From the NCBI RefSeq assembly GCF_001274935.1, contig NZ_LILC01000023.1, positions 248,001-312,000 of the forward strand: DNA of 64,000 nt, written 5' to 3'. Below are positions 59,270-64,000 of the stretch, in pieces. This stretch comes from Priestia koreensis (GTDB lineage Bacteria; Bacillota; Bacilli; Bacillales; Bacillaceae_H). Both the position numbers and the translations under genes were made by a program. The notes under the pieces were generated by a model. That model saw nothing but the letters and a program-made list of their open reading frames with translations, ran no database searches and was not told the DNA's origin. Each line of letters starts with the position of its first letter. Positions within the stretch are counted from its first letter, which is position 1.

Positions 59270-59591
59270 AACGTAGCCATTGAACAAATAACGACACCGT
59301 TTTGAACGCAAATAGGACAAAAACAACCCACCAGATCCCTCTAAAGACAGGTGACGTTGATTTCCAGTACACGGCGAATATTTTTTCTTTCAGATAAATG
59401 AGGAGCACGAGCCATCCTGCGTTTAGAATCAAGCTTCCTACTTCTCTAACCTGGTAGTAAACAATATTGCCCGTCGTTTTAAGCATCACGCTTGTTATAA
59501 GCAATAACGCAATATGTATGACCATGTAAATAATGGCGACAGCGGTCATCTTCTTGACTGCTTTTTTCAGTGTTTCCTTTTCCTTCAACAA
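59268..59591 (-). CDS. Small membrane protein, unknown
   Basis: A 107-residue protein with three hydrophobic segments (about 16-36, 50-66 and 84-103) and a basic N-terminus. No family recognised. Two adjacent TTG codons follow a GGAG; the first is listed. Monocistronic. Confidence 0.6.
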   Translation of the reverse strand: MLKEKETLKKAVKKMTAVAIIYMVIHIALLLITSVMLKTTGNIVYYQVREVGSLILNAGWLVLLIYLKEKIFAVYWKSTSPVFRGIWWVVFVLFAFKTVSLFVQWLR

Positions 59592-59701
59592 CCTTCAACT
59601 CCTACTTCCATTCGCTCGCTAATTTCAGAGAGCCGCATGTACACATTGTATCACATGTGGCCTGCATTCAGACAGTATGACAAGGAAGAGTGAAGAAAGA
59701 A

Positions 59702-60100
59702 TTAGCCACGACCGAGCAACTTATGAATCGTCGGAACATCTGCCGGTGCCCACTCTAACCGTTCTAATTCACTAGGAGAAACCCACTTTAGCTCTGCATG
59801 CTCTTTTGCTTGTGGCGTTCCTTCGATAATCTTCGTTCGATATGTAAGTAATTGAACAATTACTGCCGGATATTCATGCACAACATCCTCAATCATCTCC
59901 TGCACCTCAACCGTGCATCCGAGCTCTTCTTTTATCTCACGCATAAGAGATTGTTCAGGCGTTTCTCCTTGTTCAATCTTCCCCCCGGGAAACTCCCATA
60001 AGTTTGGAAGGCTCATCTCCGCCGAGCGGAGCGCACATAGAATATCGCCCTCGCCATTTACCGTGACGGCCCCTACAACTTTTATTTGCTTCTTCATCAT
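59702..60100 (-). CDS. Nudix hydrolase, MutT-like
   Basis: A 132-residue protein with a complete Nudix box at 40-62 (G40, E46, R54, E55, E58, E59, G61), and WEFPGGK ahead of it. The MutT/NudG class removes oxidised or modified nucleoside triphosphates such as 8-oxo-dGTP. Two consecutive ATGs follow GGGTGAG. Confidence 0.88.
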   Translation of the reverse strand: MMKKQIKVVGAVTVNGEGDILCALRSAEMSLPNLWEFPGGKIEQGETPEQSLMREIKEELGCTVEVQEMIEDVVHEYPAVIVQLLTYRTKIIEGTPQAKEHAELKWVSPSELERLEWAPADVPTIHKLLGRG

Positions 60101-60274
60101 TTCTCACCCTTTCCTTACGTATATCCTTAATCTATCATAACGCTGCACTATTTCAATCGTCTTTTTCATTTCTCAATTTATAAAAATGAAACCTTTTACA
60201 AATTAAGAACGTATACTTAGCAAAACTTACATATATAACCAGTTGTATAAACCATTAAAAAAGGAGAAATCAGC

Positions 60275-60691
60275 ATGCACAGTATTTGGTGGTTAGTAGC
60301 TTCTCTCATCCTACTAGTAATCATTCCATTTTCGTTAAAGCAAGATATAAAGAAAGGAAAAAAGCGAACCGATTTATTTATTAATAATTGTTCGCTCGCG
60401 GTCGTTTTTTTAGTAACCATCGCGCAGTTTTTCCGCTCGATTTTATCAAGCCAACACATGCACTTTTTTGATCAACTTTTATTGTTGACCATCGTATTTT
60501 TTGTGGTGCTTCCTCTCGTCGGCATCTTAATCTTCCGTATCAAAGAGGATATAAAAAAATGGCAAAATCCCCGTGAGTACAAGTTTTATTTTTTGTATAA
60601 ACTCCGGTACGCTCTCATTGCCACGCTTGCCGTTATGGTAGCCATTACGGGATATCGCTTTTACGTCATTTTCAAAGTCGTATTCGCATAG
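60275..60691 (+). CDS. Membrane protein, unknown
   Basis: A 138-residue protein with four hydrophobic segments (about 4-20, 38-56, 66-86 and 112-132) separated by basic loops. No family recognised. RBS AAAAAAGGAG. Followed 17 bp later by a second small membrane gene, forming a likely operon that ends at the hairpin at 60875. Confidence 0.65.
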   Translation: MHSIWWLVASLILLVIIPFSLKQDIKKGKKRTDLFINNCSLAVVFLVTIAQFFRSILSSQHMHFFDQLLLLTIVFFVVLPLVGILIFRIKEDIKKWQNPREYKFYFLYKLRYALIATLAVMVAITGYRFYVIFKVVFA

Positions 60692-60708
60692 TGATAGGAG
60701 TGATTTCA

Positions 60709-60866
60709 GTGGATAATAAAATCGTGATGACTCTTATTCTCTTAGTAATAGGAGCTGTGATTACCTTATTAATGGGGAACAAAAACACGGCAAAAAAAAA
60801 AAGATTTCATTTATTTGGCTCATGATCGCCATCGTATTGTTTCTCATGTGGTTATTTACATTGTGA
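60709..60866 (+). pseudogene. Two-TM small membrane gene interrupted at an A11 run
   Basis: GTG start eight bases after AGGAG. The zero frame gives one hydrophobic segment (KIVMTLILLVIGAVITLLMG), reaches an 11-A run (60792-60802) and stops after 38 codons at 60823-60825. Reading -1 from the run continues as KISFIWLMIAIVLFLMWLF to a TGA at 60864-60866, adding a second membrane segment for 52 residues in all. This may be a frameshift mutation, a miscounted homopolymer, or programmed slippage. Confidence 0.6.
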
Positions 60867-60874
60867 CAGCCTCT

Positions 60875-60907
60875 AAAAAGTTCAGAATCACTGATTTTGA
60901 ACTTTTT
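60875..60907. terminator. Bidirectional terminator
   Basis: AAAAAGTTCA (60875-60884) pairs with TGAACTTTTT (60898-60907), with further pairing inside. Closes the small membrane operon and the convergent gene. Confidence 0.8.
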
Positions 60908-60910
60908 ACG

Positions 60911-61333
60911 TTAGTCTTCACACAGATGCTCACCTCGATATGCTTCATACCCTCCTCCTGGAAGACCTATGACAGAAAAATCATTCGCTCCAAAGAGCTC
61001 CCACCCTTCAAAGCAGTAGCTATCTTGAAAAACTTCTAGGACGCAATCGTTTGAAAACTGGACACATAAAAGGTCAAATTCTTCATGCAACGAAACACCT
61101 TTTATTCGCTGAGCGACCAACAAGTCTTTTAACTGCTGAAGCGCTTCTTTCCTTGAGCGTGCGTGATGAAAGTCATGATGTCCTACCATAATTCTCCCTT
61201 TTCTTCTAATTCGCCATGAGCATTCTACGCACATTCCACCGTCCGTAAATGTAAAACGAAGTGGAAAAGGAGTTCCGTTTTCAATGGTGGTTAATTCCTG
61301 ATTAATAAAATATGAGAAATTGATATTCGGCAT
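60911..61333 (-). CDS. Hypothetical protein under TetR-type operator
   Basis: A 140-residue soluble protein, strand-rich, with CVECSWRIRRKG near residue 36 and VLEVFQDSYCFEGWELFG near 98-115, a pattern seen in some DUF6188-like proteins (weak resemblance). Five cysteines. GGAG is only two bases from the ATG at 61339 but eight from that at 61333, which is used. An inverted repeat matching the tetR operator lies about 40 bp upstream, so the TetR protein next door probably controls it. Confidence 0.6.
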   Translation of the reverse strand: MPNINFSYFINQELTTIENGTPFPLRFTFTDGGMCVECSWRIRRKGRIMVGHHDFHHARSRKEALQQLKDLLVAQRIKGVSLHEEFDLLCVQFSNDCVLEVFQDSYCFEGWELFGANDFSVIGLPGGGYEAYRGEHLCED

Positions 61334-61372
61334 TTTCATGTCTCCTACTATGTAAAAAATAAATACATGTTC

Positions 61373-61388
61373 CTTATCGTTTGATAAG
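61373..61388. promoter_or_regulatory. TetR-type operator, copy 2
   Basis: CTTATC-GTTT-GATAAG, the same arms and four-base spacer as the operator upstream of tetR at 62075-62094. It lies between the tetR stop and the 60911-61333 gene. Confidence 0.65.
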
Positions 61389-61407
61389 CTATATACATGG
61401 AGAGCTG

Positions 61408-62052
61408 TTAACTCTCGTTATTTGGTGTTGGTCGCGATTCTGATGATACACCGTAGAGAATAAAGGTAGCCAAAAATGTGGCTCGCTCGCTTAACTCTTT
61501 CCGGCTGCACGGCCTCTGATCTCTTTGGCCAAGCACATTCATTAACAGAAATGAGTAACGTTCGGCGTCTATTTTATTATTTCCTTCCGAATAGATCGCT
61601 CCCTTTTTAATCCCTTCCTCAAACAAAGAAGCAATCGGACGCTGACAAGCGCTACGCCACCATTCTTGAATGGTCTCATGATGTTCCTCAGCTACCTCAT
61701 GCTCAATATCATGAAAAAGCTGATGCAAATTAAACGGATATCGCTCAAGTAAGAAATAAATAATGCGTGCTAACGATTCTTTCATTTCATCACAGCTTTG
61801 AACGATATGTTGCAACGATGTTTTCATTTCTAAGAGGTCGTTACGAAGCATTTCTAAATAAATTGACTGTTTATTAGGAAAGTGATGATAAAGCGCAGGT
61901 TGCGTGATGCCACAAGACTCTGCAATTTTCCTAGTCGATACCGCACGATATCCGTACTCCATAAACAGTGCGCGTGCTGTTTTAATAATTACTTTTCGTG
62001 TTTCAATTCCATTTTCTGCTCCCGACTGGCTAGAGCGCTTTCCCTTGACCAT
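61408..62052 (-). CDS. TetR-family regulator
   Basis: A 214-residue TetR protein with helix-turn-helix STRKIAESCGITQPALYHHF (about 38-57) and a helical ligand domain. GGGGAG is too close to the ATG at 62058; the one at 62052 has a seven-base spacing and is used. Matching operators lie upstream of itself and of the next gene, so it likely represses both. Effector unknown. Confidence 0.85.
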   Translation of the reverse strand: MVKGKRSSQSGAENGIETRKVIIKTARALFMEYGYRAVSTRKIAESCGITQPALYHHFPNKQSIYLEMLRNDLLEMKTSLQHIVQSCDEMKESLARIIYFLLERYPFNLHQLFHDIEHEVAEEHHETIQEWWRSACQRPIASLFEEGIKKGAIYSEGNNKIDAERYSFLLMNVLGQRDQRPCSRKELSERATFLATFILYGVSSESRPTPNNES

Positions 62053-62074
62053 GTTCATTCTCCCCTACGTTTCA

Positions 62075-62094
62075 AACTTATCGAATGATAAGTT
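62075..62094. promoter_or_regulatory. TetR-type operator, copy 1
   Basis: AACTTATC and GATAAGTT flank GAAT: eight-bp perfect arms, 20-30 bp upstream of the tetR start. Confidence 0.7.
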
Positions 62095-62194
62095 ACTATA
62101 ATGCCTATGCATTGTCCATTTTAAATATGCTACGTCGCACCACCTGTTACCGAACCTTTCCCTCTTTGCAATCAGCCTAAACCACAAAATAAAA

Positions 62195-62216
62195 AAGACC
62201 TCTAAAATGAGGTCTT
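62195..62216. terminator. Terminator of the DUF554 gene
   Basis: AAGACCTC pairs with GAGGTCTT around TAAAAT; T6 on the minus strand. Confidence 0.8.
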
Positions 62217-62924
62217 CTACATCCATGTTTGAAGCGCAACAGTTAGAACAATGGTTAGAAGAATAGCCGGAAGTAAATTTGCAACTTTCACTTTGGTGAT
62301 CCCCATCAAATTCAATCCAATTCCTAAAATCATGACGCCTCCTGTTGCCGTCATTTCCGCAATTAATTCAGTCATAAGGGTAGGAGAAATCATTTGGTTA
62401 ATCTGAGCGGCAAATAATGCAATAGTTCCTTGATAGAGAACAACTGGAATAGCGGAAAAAATGACGCCAAGACCGAGTGTCGTACTTAAAAGTAGCGAAA
62501 TAAATCCATCCATTACAGCTTTTGTATACAGTACATTATGATTACCTCGAATCCCGCTATCTAGTGCACCTATAATGGCCATCGCTCCAACGACGAAAAT
62601 TAACGTCGCCGTTACGAACCCCTCTGCTATTTTACTTTCCCCGTTTTTAGCGCCTACTTTACGCTCAATCCATGCCCCTAGTTTGGTAAGGTTTTCTTCA
62701 ATCTTAAGCCATTCTCCAATCACTCCACCGAGTACTAAGCTTAAAATAACGAGCAAAAATTGATTGCTTTTTAATCCCATCTGTACACCTAACACAACAA
62801 TTGCAAGACCAATTGCCTGCATGACCGTTGCTTTCATACTCTCAGGAATCCTTCGGCACAAATTGCCAAGGAGCGTCCCTAAGACAATTCCTAATCCGTT
62901 TACAAGCGTTCCAAGAAGCACCAT
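62217..62924 (-). CDS. DUF554 membrane protein (YdfK/YqgA-like)
   Basis: A 235-residue protein with about seven membrane segments. GTLVNGLGIVLGTLLG, GLAIVVLGVQMGLK and GVIGEWLKIEENL are DUF554 signatures, as are GALDSGIRGNHNVLYTKAV and the C-terminal AEMTATGGVMILGIGLNLMG. The family is probably a transporter; the substrate is unknown. RBS GAGGATG. Confidence 0.85.
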   Translation of the reverse strand: MVLLGTLVNGLGIVLGTLLGNLCRRIPESMKATVMQAIGLAIVVLGVQMGLKSNQFLLVILSLVLGGVIGEWLKIEENLTKLGAWIERKVGAKNGESKIAEGFVTATLIFVVGAMAIIGALDSGIRGNHNVLYTKAVMDGFISLLLSTTLGLGVIFSAIPVVLYQGTIALFAAQINQMISPTLMTELIAEMTATGGVMILGIGLNLMGITKVKVANLLPAILLTIVLTVALQTWM

Positions 62925-62982
62925 CTAGCATCCTCACTTTTCCTTATACATATACGTTTTATCATACTACTAAACGAAATAT

Positions 62983-64000
62983 TTAGAAATATCTTTTTCG
63001 ATAGAAGTGAGTGCTAGATTGATCCCATCCCTCTGTAAGGAGATGATGAAAAGCTTCTATATAATCCCCTATGATGAGCTCACCGGTCCTTGCTAAGCCG
63101 TCTGCTACTTGATTTTCCCCAGGACGAATTCGATTCAACGGATTAATATCGACCGAATGAACTGCTTCAATGTGAAATCCATTTTTCGCTGCTATCGCCT
63201 GTGCAAGCGGGGGTACCATAAAGTCCTCTTCCCGACAATACTTAAGAATACGACGATTCATCGCATGAGGAACAGCCGTGAGAGAGGAAATTCCCAAATG
63301 CTTGTGATTAATAAACAAGTTAAATATCTGTTTAATAGATGTCACAGGATGACTAACATTAGAAGACAGCTTTAAATCATTAAGAGCCATGTCTACGCCG
63401 GACTCAACAGCCTTCACAAATGGAAATAAATCCTGTGCCAATACTAAAAAATCTCCGTCTACAAATAGAAGGATGTCACCTGTTGCATACTTAATGCCTA
63501 TACTTCTTCCTACGTCATGCCCGAGTGCGTGCTCATACTTGACAACGGTGACCTCTTCCTTAGCCGCTAAGGAATAAGTTTGGTCTGTTGAACCGTTAAC
63601 AACGACAATAATTTCGTATGGACAAAGCTTTTTTACTTCCCTTATCACTTGTTGAATCGTTCCTTGTTCATTTTTTACAGGAATAATGACGGACAGCTTT
63701 TGATCGCCATAATATGATTCACCCTTTTTATAGATTCCTTCTCTTACAGAGTATGCCCCTTGCTCATGAACCTGCAACAGGCGCCCACCATCAGAATAGC
63801 CCCCCCGTTTCCCTTTCTTATAAAGCCTCTCCTGTAAAAAAGCAAGCAGGTGGGTGAGCTTTCGTTTTTCTTCATACGTAAGCATAGATCCGAAAGCACT
63901 ATAAAAAGCTGGGATAAATGGCTTCTCATACGAAACGTGATGATAATGGTGAATACGGTAATTTAAAGCGACTACCTGACGAAAGACAGAAAGGGGATTA
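62983..64000 (-). CDS. Family 2 glycosyltransferase, 5' end beyond the window
   Basis: A GT-A glycosyltransferase. LSVIIPVKNEQGTIQQVI, VVNGSTDQT and FVDGDF (the DXD-type metal site) are family signatures. The ATG at 63885 has no RBS, and the frame stays open upstream to the window edge with protein-like codons (for example ALNYRIHHYHHVSYEKPFIP), so the true start lies beyond 64000 and at least 38 more residues belong to the protein. Acceptor unknown; possibly cell-wall polymer or glycolipid synthesis. Confidence 0.8.
   Translation of the reverse strand, partial: NPLSVFRQVVALNYRIHHYHHVSYEKPFIPAFYSAFGSMLTYEEKRKLTHLLAFLQERLYKKGKRGGYSDGGRLLQVHEQGAYSVREGIYKKGESYYGDQKLSVIIPVKNEQGTIQQVIREVKKLCPYEIIVVVNGSTDQTYSLAAKEEVTVVKYEHALGHDVGRSIGIKYATGDILLFVDGDFLVLAQDLFPFVKAVESGVDMALNDLKLSSNVSHPVTSIKQIFNLFINHKHLGISSLTAVPHAMNRRILKYCREEDFMVPPLAQAIAAKNGFHIEAVHSVDINPLNRIRPGENQVADGLARTGELIIGDYIEAFHHLLTEGWDQSSTHFYRKRYF

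Overview
The window looks like the chromosome of a low-GC, spore-forming Bacillaceae. Supporting signs are AGGAGG-type ribosome binding sites, TTG and GTG starts, a GerP-family spore protein, a sporulenol/hopene-type cyclase (sqhC), an intracellular subtilisin with the LIPY pro-segment, and many proteins with B. subtilis counterparts (YojN/YojO, YuzF, YuxH, YunG, YkkCD, FolD behind PurR boxes). The cyclase and general gene content recall the Priestia/Bacillus megaterium group, but this is an impression without a database search. There is no rRNA, CRISPR array, prophage or insertion sequence.

Layout. 0.2-9.4 kb: a GNAT-like protein, a LOV-GGDEF-EAL photoreceptor, a C45 acyltransferase-like protein, sqhC, the YojO/YojN VWA-AAA+ pair and a KOW-domain protein. 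9.6-16.7 kb: a membrane protein with a SigB-like promoter, a PadR-controlled MFS exporter, a GC-richer block of degenerate intergenic repeats, a TetR plus paired SMR exporter operon, a YunG-like protein, a 6S RNA and a HAD hydrolase. 16.9-20.3 kb: a MerR-type coiled-coil protein and a chemoreceptor behind a SigD-like promoter. 20.4-26.7 kb: a compact nucleoside hydrolase-hutHUIG cluster with four-base overlaps and no hutP or hutM. 26.8-32 kb: a carotenoid-type oxidoreductase, intracellular subtilisin, an unannotated small hydrophobic ORF set between two terminators, a Cu/Zn superoxide dismutase and aspartokinase. 32.2-36 kb: fruR-fruK-fruA. 36-45 kb: a 47-codon membrane protein, manganese catalase, YuzF, YuxH-like HDOD protein, folD, CapA-like protein, an OFA transporter, amidase and acetyltransferases.

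45-54 kb: aldehyde dehydrogenase, a murP-mupG pair behind a good cre site, a TspO-like protein, a GerP-like protein, a DUF3231 protein and a secreted hydrolase. 54-64 kb: two CBO0543-type membrane proteins, a lone tRNA-Ala, a HEAT-repeat protein, a LacI regulator, a MarR-nitroreductase operon, MutT-like protein, a small membrane gene broken by an 11-A run, a TetR with matching operators in front of itself and of its neighbour, a DUF554 protein and a glycosyltransferase running off the right edge.

Functionally the window mixes catabolic modules (histidine, fructose, N-acetylmuramate, nucleosides, aldehydes), stress and redox genes (two peroxide/superoxide enzymes, nitroreductase), drug export and signalling. 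Most transcription units are short and end in strong, often bidirectional, hairpins. The points most worth a second look are the LOV photoreceptor, a 32-bp perfect palindrome inside sqhC, the small ORF at 29.7 kb, the poly-A frameshift at 60.8 kb, the twin TetR operators at 61-62 kb and the repeat block at 12.8-13.1 kb.
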